Origin: an uncultured Bacteroidaceae bacterium
GTDB lineage: Bacteria; Bacteroidota; Bacteroidia; Bacteroidales; Bacteroidaceae
Direction: 5' to 3'
Length of the DNA stretch: 46,968 bases
Assembly: GCA_944320965.1 (NCBI GenBank)
Contig: CALUJO010000017.1
Span: forward strand, 1-46,968
The position numbers and the translations under genes are program-made. Positions within the stretch are counted from its first letter, which is position 1. The number at the start of each line of letters is the position of its first letter. This document shows positions 8,436 through 17,439 of the stretch, one piece after another. Under the pieces are notes generated by a model. That model was not told the origin of the DNA. It ran no database searches and saw only the letters and a list, made by a program, of their open reading frames with translations.

Positions 8436-9332
8436 TTAAATACTTTTATCAGACAATACGGATAAATATCCAAGTTTATATAAATCAAATATTGCAATTG
8501 AAGGCTTTTTACTCTCAACCAAATACCTTCTTACCCTACTTCCAAACAGCATATAGAAACATCTGAACAGGAAAAGAACATGAAATTTTTTCAGTTTAGC
8601 ATAAAACTGATAAAGACGACTGCAATTAAAAAGTTTATCTCTGAATTTATATAATGACTCTACGGAACGCTCTGTCTTTCCTAAAAATATTTCATTCAAT
8701 TCAAGTCCGTTATGAAAGAGCGGATTATCAATATGTTTCAACTTTACCCCATTATCACGCAAGATATCACCAAATAAAGTATCCTCGTGCCCGTATTCTA
8801 TAAAATTTTCATCAAACGGATATTTAAAAAACACATTTGCCCTTATCATGAAATTAAATGAAGAAAATGAGCTATATGGATTTTCCATCCTTTCTTCCGC
8901 ACTTCGTTTTTCCCTTTTTAATGAATAATAATATCTTAATGATTTAGCGGACAAATCATCAGGAACCTTTACATCCAGACCGCCACAATAGATATCAGCA
9001 TCACTGCTATTTAAAGAGATTTCATAATACCTTTTTACAAAATCACCATCAATGATTTCTGCATCACAATCAATGAATACCAGCCATTCACCATTTGCCA
9101 TCCCTGCAAGCGAATTTCTTATCTTTGCCCTTCCTTTATTCTCAAGAAATTCAATATACAAACAATAAGGTAATTTTGCAATTCCCCTGTTATATATTTT
9201 ATGTTCTTCATCAGAGCCATCTTCGGCAACTATTATTTCCGCCTCTATTGTATATTTTTTTATCTGATTGCTCAAATCCTCTGCTAACTTGAAGCAATTG
9301 TAATTATGTACCGGTATTAATATGGAAAGCAT
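8436..9332 (-). CDS. Family 2 glycosyltransferase
   Basis: A cytoplasmic GT-A fold enzyme that transfers a sugar from a nucleotide donor. The N-terminus shows the family signature: LSILIPVHN, then IIVAEDGSDE, then FLENKGRAKIRN, then the metal-binding D-x-D in FIDCDAE (about residues 88-90 from the chosen start). A conserved acidic GHEDTLFG segment typical of the acceptor side follows around residue 180. The ATG at 9332 is chosen over 9338, because the -7 box at 9348-9355 predicts a start about 9 nt upstream. It has no transmembrane segments. Acceptor and sugar are unknown; capsule or lipopolysaccharide modification is the natural guess. Confidence 0.85.
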   Translation of the reverse strand: MLSILIPVHNYNCFKLAEDLSNQIKKYTIEAEIIVAEDGSDEEHKIYNRGIAKLPYCLYIEFLENKGRAKIRNSLAGMANGEWLVFIDCDAEIIDGDFVKRYYEISLNSSDADIYCGGLDVKVPDDLSAKSLRYYYSLKREKRSAEERMENPYSSFSSFNFMIRANVFFKYPFDENFIEYGHEDTLFGDILRDNGVKLKHIDNPLFHNGLELNEIFLGKTERSVESLYKFRDKLFNCSRLYQFYAKLKKFHVLFLFRCFYMLFGSRVRRYLVESKKPSIAIFDLYKLGYLSVLSDKSI

Positions 9333-9347
9333 AACCATTTGTTTTTA

Positions 9348-9355
9348 CAAATTTA
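9348..9355 (-). promoter_or_regulatory. -7 box for the glycosyltransferase
   Basis: TAAATTTG on the minus strand. No good -33 element is visible. The predicted transcript would have almost no leader. Confidence 0.4.
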
Positions 9356-9537
9356 GCAAAAGTCATTATATAATGTAATATTTTGATGAAAATAATGAAG
9401 CCAAACAAAGGCAAGAAAAACATTCAAGACTACAGCATATTATCTATTAGTCATATATTATATTCTACAACTCACATCTGTTTAGTATTAATCTTATTTC
9501 TTATAAGTTATTATGATTATATGCAAAGTAAAAGATT

Positions 9538-9545
9538 TAACTTTG
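9538..9545 (+). promoter_or_regulatory. -7 box for the DUF5686 gene
   Basis: TAACTTTG matches TAnnTTTG and would place the start near 9552, about 20 nt before the ATG at 9571. The -33 element is weak. Confidence 0.5.
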
Positions 9546-9570
9546 CAATTCTTAATGGATACTGAACAAG

Positions 9571-12210
9571 ATGAAGTATAATATAAACAACAAATACAGA
9601 AAGTTTTTTACCGTTACGGTTTTCATAATTCTTATATCAATAAAATCTATTGCACAGACTGTTTCCGGATGTGTTACTGACTCTATTTCTGGTGAACCGG
9701 TTCCATATCTGGCAGTATATTACGAAGGCAAAGGAATTGGAACTATAACAGACATAGACGGAAAATACTCTATTGCTGTAGAAAAAGGGCTGAACCAGCT
9801 TACATTTTCTGCAATTGGCTACAATACCAAATATATAAATATACGCCAGGGTGTAAACCAGACAATCGACGTTAAAATGTCACCGTCTGATATACAGCTT
9901 GAAGAAGTTGTGATAAACCCGACAAAGGAAAAATACTCAAAGAAAAACAATCCGGCAATCGAACTCATTGAAAAAGTAATTGCAAACAAATCCAGACAAA
10001 GACTTGAAGACAATGACTTTTATCAATACAGCATCTACGAGCGTATGACAACATCACTTGACGATATAAACAGTGACATGTTCGACAAAGGTATATTCAA
10101 AAAGATGCCATTCCTTATCGACCAGGTACAACCATGTATTGAAACAAACAAACTGATATTGCCTGTTTCCACCCAGGAAAGAGCAATAAAGAAACTGTAC
10201 AGGAAAGAACCAGAATCACACAAGGAAATTATTGAAGGAGAGATTTCCAATGGTGTCGACCAGTTCTTTACTACAGGAGATATATTCGGAAGTACGCTTA
10301 AAGACATATTCAAGAACATTGATATTTACGAAAACAGCATAGACTTGCTTCATCTAAGATTTACAAGTCCGATATCATCAGCAAATGCGACTTCATTCTA
10401 CAAATATTATATTATGGATACCGTCTATGTTGATTCCGACAAATGCATAGATCTGGCATTCGTACCATACAACTCACAGGATTTCGGGTTTACAGGTCAT
10501 TTGTACATCCTTGCCGATTCAACATATGCCATCAAGAAGTGTACGATGAACCTTCCGCAAAATACAGGAGTAAATTTCGTAAAAAGCATGATGATAACAC
10601 AGGAGTTTGCCAAACTTGGAAACGGACAGTGGGTTATCTACAAAGACGATATGCTTGCCGAACTGTATATCGTTGATGCTGTTCAGGGGATACAGGTAAG
10701 ACGACAGACAAGATATGACGAGTACAGCTTTGAGCCCATAATGCCAAACCTTTTCAAGCTGAAAGGAAATGTAATACGTGAAAACGATGCAGACATGAAA
10801 AGCGAACAGTTCTGGGCAGAAAGAAGAAAGGTCCCGATGACAGAACAGGAGAGCAAACTTGGAAACTTCATAGAAAAGCTTGAACAGGTTCCGGGAGTAA
10901 ACTATATTGTCTTTACCCTGAAAATGTTCTTTGAAAACTTTGTTGAAGTAAGTTTTAACGGAAAGCCAAGCAAATTTGACTTCGGTCCTATAAACACTAT
11001 GTTTACAAGCAACTACGTTGACGGATTCAGATTAAGGCTTAGCGGACAGACAACAGCCCAGTTGCATCCTAATATTTTCACAAGCGGTTATGTTGCATAC
11101 GGTTTCAAAGACCAGGTAGTGAAATATATGGGCAAAGTTGAGTATTCGTTTGACAAGAAAAAGTTCCTTGCGCGCGAGTTTCCAAAGCACAGCATATCCA
11201 TTTCACACCAATATGATGTAATGTCACCAATGGACAAGTTCCTGCGTACAGACAAGGATAATGTTTTCGTGTCACTCAAGGCAACAACGGTTGACCAGAT
11301 GTCTTATGTCAGAGATACCAAAATAGAGTATGAAAGAGAAACAATGTCCGGCTTTTCATACAAACTCACTGCGAGTCACAAGATTGACAACCCGACAGGA
11401 AATCTGTTCTACATACCAAACAATACAGAACTGAAGCTGGATGGAATAAGACCTACCAGCCAGAAGTATCACGACTATATGCGCAATGCATCTATAGACG
11501 AGATTATGACAACCGAATTTGGAATAAACCTGAGATATGCTCCGGGAGAAACATTCATAAACACAAAACAGAGAAGAAGACCTCTTAACCTTGATGCTCC
11601 GGTATTTACACTTTCTCACACCGTTGGAGTCAAAGGACTTTTTGGAGGGGACTACAACTATAATTACACCGAAATGAGTTTCTTCAAGCGTATATGGATG
11701 AGATCATGGGGAAAGATGGATATAAATCTTAAAGGAGGTATCCAGTGGAACAAAGTTCCTTTCCCGATGCTTATAATGCCCGAAGCCAACCTGTCGTTCA
11801 TTACCCAAAAGAACACTTTCAATCTTATAAACAATATGGAATTCCTTAACGACCGCTTTGCTTCACTTATGATAAGCTATGATATGGGAGGCAAACTGTT
11901 CAACAGAATTCCGCTGTTCAAGAAACTTAAATTCAGGGAAGCTTTCGGATTCAATATGCTTTACGGAAATCTGTCAGACAAGAACAATCCATACAAGAAT
12001 CCTGATGATTCTTTCCTTTTCCGCTTTCCAGAAAGAAACGGACAGCAGACAAGTTTCGTAATGAACCATATGCCTTACATGGAGTTCACTGTCGGAATAC
12101 ACAATATTCTGAACTTTATCCATATTGATTATGTAAGGCGTCTTACCTATCTTGACCATCCGGGAATCAACAAGCACGGAGTCAGACTTATGATGATGGT
12201 ACTGTTCTAA
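9571..12210 (+). CDS. DUF5686 family outer-membrane protein with carboxypeptidase-regulatory-like domain
   Basis: An 879-residue exported protein. A signal peptide ends at about residue 29 (SIAQ before TVSG). Residues 30-115 form a carboxypeptidase-regulatory-like (CarboxypepD_reg-like) beta-sandwich (GCVTDSISGEPVPYLAVYY, ITDIDGKYSI), also found at the N-terminus of TonB-dependent and other outer-membrane proteins. The rest matches the DUF5686 family, with a helical or mixed region to about residue 430 and then a C-terminal half rich in alternating aromatic strands. The chain ends in Phe, consistent with an outer-membrane barrel recognised by BAM. Function is not established for the family. 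It has its own -7 box and is not linked to the neighbouring genes. Confidence 0.85.
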   Translation: MKYNINNKYRKFFTVTVFIILISIKSIAQTVSGCVTDSISGEPVPYLAVYYEGKGIGTITDIDGKYSIAVEKGLNQLTFSAIGYNTKYINIRQGVNQTIDVKMSPSDIQLEEVVINPTKEKYSKKNNPAIELIEKVIANKSRQRLEDNDFYQYSIYERMTTSLDDINSDMFDKGIFKKMPFLIDQVQPCIETNKLILPVSTQERAIKKLYRKEPESHKEIIEGEISNGVDQFFTTGDIFGSTLKDIFKNIDIYENSIDLLHLRFTSPISSANATSFYKYYIMDTVYVDSDKCIDLAFVPYNSQDFGFTGHLYILADSTYAIKKCTMNLPQNTGVNFVKSMMITQEFAKLGNGQWVIYKDDMLAELYIVDAVQGIQVRRQTRYDEYSFEPIMPNLFKLKGNVIRENDADMKSEQFWAERRKVPMTEQESKLGNFIEKLEQVPGVNYIVFTLKMFFENFVEVSFNGKPSKFDFGPINTMFTSNYVDGFRLRLSGQTTAQLHPNIFTSGYVAYGFKDQVVKYMGKVEYSFDKKKFLAREFPKHSISISHQYDVMSPMDKFLRTDKDNVFVSLKATTVDQMSYVRDTKIEYERETMSGFSYKLTASHKIDNPTGNLFYIPNNTELKLDGIRPTSQKYHDYMRNASIDEIMTTEFGINLRYAPGETFINTKQRRRPLNLDAPVFTLSHTVGVKGLFGGDYNYNYTEMSFFKRIWMRSWGKMDINLKGGIQWNKVPFPMLIMPEANLSFITQKNTFNLINNMEFLNDRFASLMISYDMGGKLFNRIPLFKKLKFREAFGFNMLYGNLSDKNNPYKNPDDSFLFRFPERNGQQTSFVMNHMPYMEFTVGIHNILNFIHIDYVRRLTYLDHPGINKHGVRLMMMVLF

Positions 12211-12218
12211 AGTACCAT
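12196..12218 (+). terminator. Weak terminator at the end of the DUF5686 gene
   Basis: ATGGTAC (12196-12202) pairs with GTACCAT (12212-12218) across the stop codon and is followed by TTTTCTTAT. The stem is only 7 bp, so termination may be partial. Confidence 0.4.
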
Positions 12219-12222
12219 TTTC

Positions 12223-12504
12223 TTATAATGCGGATGAAAGGATATCATAAACCGTCAGCCCTTTTATTTTCATAAAAGACCAGACAGCAAGTCCTGCGGC
12301 AAGAACAGCCAGAAGAACCGTTATTATAATGATTTTCTTCATGAAAGGCGTATTGTAATCTTCAGCAGCCTTGCTTTTGGTTTTACCCTTTACAGTAGTC
12401 TTCTTTAATTTAGTGCCGCCAGCCAAAGAAGTTCTCTTTCTGCTTGCAGAAGTTCCACTACTGTTTTTCCTGTTACCTTTTCTCTTTGTATCTTTCGCCA
12501 CCAT
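12223..12504 (-). CDS. Small basic single-pass membrane protein
   Basis: A 93-residue protein of unknown function. The first 55 residues are very rich in Lys, Arg, Ser, Thr and Gly (for example KRKGNRKNSSG and RKRTSLAGGTKLKK). One transmembrane helix follows (about residues 57-77, IIIITVLLAVLAAGLAVWSF) and then a short tail. With a basic N-terminus in the cytoplasm it should be a tail-anchored-like inner-membrane protein. A longer frame begins at 12549, but that start lies inside the pfp terminator, so the ATG at 12504 is used. It lies downstream of pfp and converges with the DUF5686 gene. I do not recognise the family. Confidence 0.6.
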   Translation of the reverse strand: MVAKDTKRKGNRKNSSGTSASRKRTSLAGGTKLKKTTVKGKTKSKAAEDYNTPFMKKIIIITVLLAVLAAGLAVWSFMKIKGLTVYDILSSAL

Positions 12505-12513
12505 TTTATTCAG

Positions 12514-12551
12514 AAAAAAAGCATGCAAATGCCCAATTGACACCTGCATGC
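12514..12551 (-). terminator. Rho-independent terminator after pfp
   Basis: Minus strand: GCATGCA (12545-12551) pairs with TGCATGC (12521-12527) around a 17-nt loop, followed by T7 (12514-12520). It sits 23 nt after the pfp stop and before the next gene. Confidence 0.75.
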
Positions 12552-12573
12552 TTACATTTATCAGATTAATAAA

Positions 12574-14214
12574 TTAATGCTGTTCAAGGAACAGAGTCTT
12601 AGTAGGCTGGTCGCATACTTCTGTAGGACCAAAGTACTGTATAGGACCTGGATATACATATTCTGTATTCAAAGCCCAGTTTTCTCTGTTTTCAGCAAAA
12701 GTCTTGAATGGTTTGCCGTTAAGGTCAACCAAAGCCTTCTGTATTACCGGTTTCATTTCACCGCTTCTCTTTTCCATATTCATCATCATAGTGATAGGCA
12801 CACCACCTGCAATCCACTGGTCTGCAGGAGCTGTTGTATTTCTTACTGATGACATGTAACCAGTCTTGCCGTTAGCAATAAGCTGAGCTGCTGTATATCC
12901 CAAAGAATAGCAATAGTCAGCATCGAAGTTTGAAGGAGTAGCACAACGTCCTTCATATCCGAAGAAGTGATGCAAAGCAGAGAATTTGCCAACGTACTTA
13001 CCCTGTTCTTTCCATTCAGCCAACTTCTTGCCAACCATTTCAGAAAGAAGTTTTTCTGTTTCAATCAAAGAAACCTGAACATTTCCGTGAGGGTCTCTGT
13101 CAAGTGCAAGCTGACGTGCAACTACTTCAGGAAGACTTTCATAGATAGCAGCGTTTTCCTTTGAAAGTTTTGAAATGATATATTCTCTCTTGTGAGACTT
13201 CTTGATAAGTGCAAATTCCTTGTTTTCTGCAAGGAAGTCATTCAATTCTGCAATCAGACGCTTCATTGCCGGGATGAATTCAACAAGACCTTCCGGTATA
13301 AGAACTGTACCGAAGTTGTCACCGTTTGCAGCTCTCTTGGCAACGATTTCAGCAATGTAAGTTACGATATCATCAAGAGACATGTTTTTCTTTTCAACTT
13401 CTTCAGAGATGATGCAGACATTTGGCTGAACCTGCAAAGCACATTCCAAAGCAATGTGAGAAGCTGAACGTCCCATCAGTTTGATAAAGTGCCAGTACTT
13501 GCGTGCAGAGTTACAGTCACGCTGTATGTTACCGATAACTTCTGAGTAAACCTTACAAGCTGTATCAAAACCGAATGAAGTTTCAATCATGGCATTCTTC
13601 AAGTCACCGTCGATTGTCTTAGGACATCCGATAACCTGAACACCTGCATTGATTGAAGCATAGTATTCAGCCAATACACAAGCGTTTGTATTTGAGTCAT
13701 CACCGCCGATAATAACCAAAGCCTTGATATTAAGTTCTTTCAGAATTTCAAGACCTTTGTCAAACTGTTCTTTCTTTTCAAGTTTTGTTCTACCTGAACC
13801 GATGATGTCAAAACCACCAGTATTACGGTATTCGTCTATGATTTCAGAAGTAAGTTCTTTATAGTTATGATCAACAAGACCGCCAGGACCAAGGATAAAT
13901 CCGTACAGTTTGCTTGCAGGGTTAAGTTTCTTAATACCATCAAACAAACCTGAAATTACATTGTGACCACCAGGAGCCTGACCACCTGAAAGGATTACAC
14001 CTACATTGATTGCAGGGAATTCTACGTTTTCGTTTGATTCTTCAAAACGGATAACAGGCATTCCGTAAGTATTTGGGAATAAAGCCTTGATTTCATCCTG
14101 ATTTGCAACTGACTGAGTTTTTTCGCCTTCAACAGCTTTTGTATTGCCTTTCAATGATGTTGGCAATTTTGGCTGATACAACGCTCTTGCAATTTGCAAT
14201 GCACTTTTTGTCAT
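12574..14214 (-). CDS. pfp: Pyrophosphate--fructose 6-phosphate 1-phosphotransferase
   Basis: Reversible glycolytic enzyme that makes fructose 1,6-bisphosphate from fructose 6-phosphate using PPi instead of ATP. At 546 residues it is of the long, plant-like PFP type. Key motifs are GGQAPGGHN (77-85) for phosphate binding, GGDDSNTNA (170-178), where the Asp following the GGD pattern marks PPi use, and the catalytic [10 protein letters not shown] (198-207). Further on are [14 protein letters not shown] and the C-terminal substrate-binding region. It lies downstream of the dipeptidase gene with an 89-nt gap and a poor -7 box (GAACTTTG on the minus strand, 14253-14260), and is followed by a clear terminator. 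PPi-dependent glycolysis is common in Bacteroidales. Confidence 0.95.
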   Translation of the reverse strand: MTKSALQIARALYQPKLPTSLKGNTKAVEGEKTQSVANQDEIKALFPNTYGMPVIRFEESNENVEFPAINVGVILSGGQAPGGHNVISGLFDGIKKLNPASKLYGFILGPGGLVDHNYKELTSEIIDEYRNTGGFDIIGSGRTKLEKKEQFDKGLEILKELNIKALVIIGGDDSNTNACVLAEYYASINAGVQVIGCPKTIDGDLKNAMIETSFGFDTACKVYSEVIGNIQRDCNSARKYWHFIKLMGRSASHIALECALQVQPNVCIISEEVEKKNMSLDDIVTYIAEIVAKRAANGDNFGTVLIPEGLVEFIPAMKRLIAELNDFLAENKEFALIKKSHKREYIISKLSKENAAIYESLPEVVARQLALDRDPHGNVQVSLIETEKLLSEMVGKKLAEWKEQGKYVGKFSALHHFFGYEGRCATPSNFDADYCYSLGYTAAQLIANGKTGYMSSVRNTTAPADQWIAGGVPITMMMNMEKRSGEMKPVIQKALVDLNGKPFKTFAENRENWALNTEYVYPGPIQYFGPTEVCDQPTKTLFLEQH

Positions 14215-14303
14215 TGTATTAAGTATTTTATTAGTTAATAAATATTTTGATGCAAAGTTCGTTTTTTTTCTTTAAAGATGAAACTTATTTAAGAAATATT
14301 TTA

Positions 14304-15653
14304 TCATATCCTGTCAAACTCCCTGTGGAATTCCTTCACTGCCTCTATGCCTTTAAATACCATATCAATCTGCATATTTTCATTAGGCGAATGGATTGCG
14401 TTGCTTTCAAGTCCGAATCCCATCAGGATTGTCTTCACCCCAAGCACTTTTTCGAAAGTTGAAATGATAGGAATACTTCCTCCTCTTCTTACAGCAAGAG
14501 GTTCACGTCCGAATGCCTTTGCAAAACCGGCACGAGCGGCATTATAGGCAGGATGTGAAATAGGGAATACATACCCTTCGCCTCCATGCATCGGAGTTAC
14601 CTTTACAGAGATATATGATGGAGCTACCGATTCAATATACTTGCAGAACAGTTCCGAGATAACTTCATGCTTCTGATGAGGCACAAGTCGGCATGAAACC
14701 TTTGCATAAGCTTTTGAAGGAAGAACAGTCTTTGAGCCCTCACCGGTATATCCGCCCCATATACCGCAAACGTCAAACGACGGACGGCAGCTGTTGCGTT
14801 CTATTGTGGAATAGCCTTTTTCACCATGAACCTCCTTTATTCCGATATTGTTCTTGTACTTCTCTATATCAAAAGGTATCTGGGCAATCATATCCCTTTC
14901 CTCCTTTGACAGTTCTTCTACATCATCATAGAATCCCGGAACGGTTATCCTGCCGTTTTCATCGGTAATACCGGCAATCAGTTTGCAAAGTTCATTGACC
15001 GGATTGGCAACAGCACCGCCAAAATGTCCTGAATGCAAGTCACGGTTCGGACCGGTAACCTCTATTTCCCAATATGCAAGTCCTCTCAGCCCTATAGTCA
15101 GTGAAGGCAGTTCCTTGTCAAGCATACTTGTATCAGAAACAAGTATTATATCAGCCTTCAACAGGTCGCGGTGTGTCATACAAAAGTCTTCAAGACTTGG
15201 AGAGCCAATTTCTTCTTCGCCTTCAAGAATAAACTTCACATTATGCTTAAGTTCTCCCGAACGTACAATTTCTTCAAATGCCTTCAACTGTATGAACGAC
15301 TGTCCCTTGTCATCGTCAGCGCCTCTTGCCCAGATCCTTCCGTCACTTATTACAGGTTCAAAAGGTTCTGTTTTCCACAGTTCAAGAGGTTCTGCCGGCA
15401 TCACGTCATAGTGTCCGTAAATCAGAACGGTCTTCGCGTTGCTGTCAACAATCTTCTCGGCATACACAATCGGATTGCCTGCCGTAGGCATAAGTTCAGC
15501 CTTGTCAACTCCTGCACGAAGCAATATTTCAGCCCACTTTTCAGCACATCTGACCATATCACCTTTACGTGATGAATCAGAACTTACCGACTGAATTCTT
15601 ATCAAATCAAATAAATCTTTAAAGAATAAATCCAAATTTTGTTCTTTCTCCAT
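14304..15653 (-). CDS. M20 family metallopeptidase (dipeptidase)
   Basis: A cytoplasmic di-zinc peptidase of the M20 (carnosinase/PepV-like) type. It has 449 residues from the ATG at 15653; the longer open frame runs back into aroC and is not credible. Metal and catalytic residues are visible: His 81 and Asp 83 in GHYDVMP, Asp 113 in GADDDKGQ, and the Glu pair in EGEEEIGSPS (about 145-151). The dimerisation lid follows around residues 195-330, with GPNRDLHSGHFGG. The C-terminal catalytic segment holds a late metal His in SNAIHSPNE. It starts 4 nt after the aroC stop, so the two are cotranscribed. A role in peptide use is likely; exact specificity cannot be read from the sequence. Confidence 0.9.
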   Translation of the reverse strand: MEKEQNLDLFFKDLFDLIRIQSVSSDSSRKGDMVRCAEKWAEILLRAGVDKAELMPTAGNPIVYAEKIVDSNAKTVLIYGHYDVMPAEPLELWKTEPFEPVISDGRIWARGADDDKGQSFIQLKAFEEIVRSGELKHNVKFILEGEEEIGSPSLEDFCMTHRDLLKADIILVSDTSMLDKELPSLTIGLRGLAYWEIEVTGPNRDLHSGHFGGAVANPVNELCKLIAGITDENGRITVPGFYDDVEELSKEERDMIAQIPFDIEKYKNNIGIKEVHGEKGYSTIERNSCRPSFDVCGIWGGYTGEGSKTVLPSKAYAKVSCRLVPHQKHEVISELFCKYIESVAPSYISVKVTPMHGGEGYVFPISHPAYNAARAGFAKAFGREPLAVRRGGSIPIISTFEKVLGVKTILMGFGLESNAIHSPNENMQIDMVFKGIEAVKEFHREFDRI

Positions 15654-15657
15654 AATA

Positions 15658-16734
15658 TTATAATTGTCTAGTCTTATCCAACAAATAAAAGTCGAGTATG
15701 ACAAGTGCCGCCATAGCCTCAACCACAGGCACCGCCCTTGGCAAAATGCACGGGTCATGCCTTCCATGAACTTTCACTGCCACTTCCTCACCATTCACGT
15801 TTACAGTTCTCTGCTCCTTGGCAATTGTTGCTGTCGGCTTGAATATAACTCTGAAGAATATGTCCTGACCATTGCTTATTCCGCCCTGTATTCCGCCCGA
15901 ATGATTTGTCTTTGTAGTTATCAGTCCGTTATTGTTGCAGAACAGGTCATTCTGCTGTGAACCGGTCTGCTCCACTCCGTCAAAACCGTCCCCATACTCA
16001 AAAGCCTTTGCAGCATTTATACTGAGCATTGCATTTCCCAAAGCGGCATGAAGTTTATGGAAAACAGGTTCGCCCAATCCTATCGGACAATGTTTTATAA
16101 CACATGTAACAGTTCCGCCAATAGAATCACCTTCCTTCTTGACCGATTTCACATATTCAATCATTTCCTCTGCCTTTGAAGGGTCAGGGCATCTCATCAC
16201 ATTCTTTTCTATTTCATCAAAGTTATATTTATGATAGTCATGGTCAACCTTAACGGCACCTACCTGTGACGTAAAGGCTGTTATGTTTACCCCCAATTGT
16301 TTCAAGGCAAGTTTGGCAAGGGCCCCGGCTACGGTACGAGCAACTGTTTCCCTTGCCGAAGCACGTCCACCGCCACGGTAATCACGTATTCCGTATTTCA
16401 GCTGATAAGTATAATCGGCATGCGACGGACGGTACACATTCTTTATATTCTCGTATTCTTCGGATTTTGGATTTTTGTTCCAAACCACAAAAGCTATAGG
16501 ACACCCTGTTGACTTCCCTTCGAATATGCCTGAAAGAAATTCAACATCATCACTTTCATCCCTCTGAGTCGTAATCTCGGACTGTCCCGGACGACGACGC
16601 TTCAACTCCTGTGCTATGAATTCATAGTCTACCGGAATCCCTGAAGGAAAGCCGTCTATTACACCGCCTATGCATTTCCCGTGAGATTCACCAAAAGTTG
16701 TAAGCCTTACGATATTACCAAATGAGTTGAACAT
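15658..16734 (-). CDS. aroC: Chorismate synthase
   Basis: Last step of the shikimate pathway: converts 5-enolpyruvylshikimate 3-phosphate to chorismate using reduced FMN. It has 358 residues from the ATG at 16734. The upstream extension in the open frame is rejected because a promoter at 16759-16790 puts the start near 16752. Signatures are FGESHG (14-19), the [15 protein letters not shown] segment, [18 protein letters not shown] and GSQQND near residue 240. It heads an operon with the M20 dipeptidase. No tryptophan- or tyrosine-rich leader peptide is visible. Confidence 0.97.
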   Translation of the reverse strand: MFNSFGNIVRLTTFGESHGKCIGGVIDGFPSGIPVDYEFIAQELKRRRPGQSEITTQRDESDDVEFLSGIFEGKSTGCPIAFVVWNKNPKSEEYENIKNVYRPSHADYTYQLKYGIRDYRGGGRASARETVARTVAGALAKLALKQLGVNITAFTSQVGAVKVDHDYHKYNFDEIEKNVMRCPDPSKAEEMIEYVKSVKKEGDSIGGTVTCVIKHCPIGLGEPVFHKLHAALGNAMLSINAAKAFEYGDGFDGVEQTGSQQNDLFCNNNGLITTKTNHSGGIQGGISNGQDIFFRVIFKPTATIAKEQRTVNVNGEEVAVKVHGRHDPCILPRAVPVVEAMAALVILDFYLLDKTRQL

Positions 16735-16758
16735 AATACTGATATTTATAGTCCCTAA

Positions 16759-16790
16759 CAAATGTAATAAATAAATATCAAATAGCCCAA
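16759..16790 (-). promoter_or_regulatory. Promoter of aroC
   Basis: Minus strand: TTG (16788-16790), 21-bp spacer, TACATTTG (16759-16766). It predicts an 18-nt leader to the ATG at 16734. Confidence 0.65.
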
Positions 16791-16900
16791 CAATAAACAG
16801 GCAATTTAAGCAAAACGTCAAATATTAATAAATAACACATATTAACTACACAGGAAACAAATGAAAATATAATCTGGAAATCACCACAAAAAACTACACA

Positions 16901-17032
16901 AAAAAAATCCCCAACCTTTTAGCAGAAAACCCCGTACATTTTACCGGAAAACCCCGTACGTTTTACCGGAAAACCCCGTACGTTTTCACCCAAAACATTG
17001 AATGTTTTTAGACAAATACATACAATGTTTTA
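16901..17032. repeat. 22-bp tandem repeat array, six degenerate units
   Basis: Units start at 16901, 16923, 16945, 16967, 16989 and 17011, each exactly 22 bp. Units 2-4 are nearly identical (CGGAAAACCCCGTACGTTTT type); units 1, 5 and 6 are diverged but stay in register. Each unit has an imperfect dyad (AAAAC ... GTTTT, with CGTACG at the centre of units 3 and 4). The array lies between the aroC promoter and the candidate small RNA, in a 700-bp stretch with no annotated gene. Confidence 0.85.
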
Positions 17033-17069
17033 CGAGGCAAATAATCATATATAAAAAACATATGAAAAC

Positions 17070-17130
17070 AAAAAAGGAGCAACGCCTTGCTCCAATCTTT
17101 TTAACCTTAAATCTAATACTATGAAAAATA
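17070..17130 (-). ncRNA. Candidate small RNA of about 60 nt
   Basis: A complete minus-strand transcription unit without a gene. The promoter is TTG (17163-17165), a 19-bp spacer and TACATTTG (17136-17143), with a predicted start near 17130. The terminator is a 7-bp perfect stem GGAGCAA/TTGCTCC (17076-17082 and 17087-17093) followed by TTTTTTG. The 35-nt 5' part is unstructured and AT-rich (CATAGTATTAGATTTAAGG, reverse of 17104-17122). From memory this short sequence with a terminator recurs in Bacteroides genomes, and families of paralogous small RNAs are known there; I could not verify membership. It might instead act as an attenuated leader reading towards aroC. Confidence 0.55.
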
Positions 17131-17135
17131 CATTG

Positions 17136-17165
17136 CAAATGTACGAACAATTATTTAATATGCAA
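17136..17165 (-). promoter_or_regulatory. Promoter of the candidate small RNA
   Basis: TTG, 19 bp, TACATTTG on the minus strand. Both boxes match the Bacteroidetes consensus, and there is no downstream start codon that would explain it as a gene promoter. Confidence 0.55.
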
Positions 17166-17245
17166 TAGTCCGCCATGATAAAATGCACAAAATTAACATA
17201 TATTACAATATTCATTTCTTCATAAAACATAAAACAACATACAAA

Positions 17246-17320
17246 ATGACAAGAAAAAACGCATTTGACAAACTAAACGATTTACAAATGCTACAAAAAC
17301 AGCTGTTCGATGACAAATGA
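17246..17320 (+). CDS. Possible 24-residue small protein
   Basis: ATG 17246 to TGA 17318-17320 encodes 24 residues (MTRKNAFDKLNDLQMLQKQL then FDDK), charged and amphipathic, reading like one helix. No ribosome-binding site is visible, but that is normal here. No promoter of its own was found. It may be a real small protein, the start of a decayed gene, or chance. Confidence 0.25.
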   Translation: MTRKNAFDKLNDLQMLQKQLFDDK

Positions 17321-17404
17321 GTCAGACAAATATTACATCAGACTGAATAATGATTTAAAACAGAAAAACTATAATAAAAATCCTCCTACTTGCATTAAGT
17401 TTAT

Positions 17405-17412
17405 TACTTTTG
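17405..17412 (+). promoter_or_regulatory. -7 box for nnr
   Basis: TACTTTTG matches TAnnTTTG and predicts a start about 20 nt before the nnr ATG. The -33 element is not well placed. Confidence 0.45.
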
Positions 17413-17439
17413 CCATAAATATAAAACGAGGAATACGAT

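Noticed and set aside
9383..9565. 60-residue plus-strand frame before the DUF5686 gene
   Set aside because: It covers the predicted -7 box and start site of the DUF5686 gene, has no promoter of its own and an AT-driven composition.
15654..15767. N-terminal extension of the dipeptidase
   Set aside because: It is the shadow of the aroC 3' end. The ATG at 15653, 4 nt after the aroC stop, gives a normal family start.
16735..16821. N-terminal extension of chorismate synthase
   Set aside because: It spans the predicted promoter, and the protein family starts at MFNSFGN.
16901..17032. CRISPR array
   Set aside because: Units are contiguous and only 22 bp, with no unique spacers, and no cas genes are nearby.
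17121..17168. 15-codon plus-strand frame after a hairpin, like an attenuator leader peptide
   Set aside because: The minus strand over the same bases holds a well-spaced promoter and terminator that explain the sequence better.
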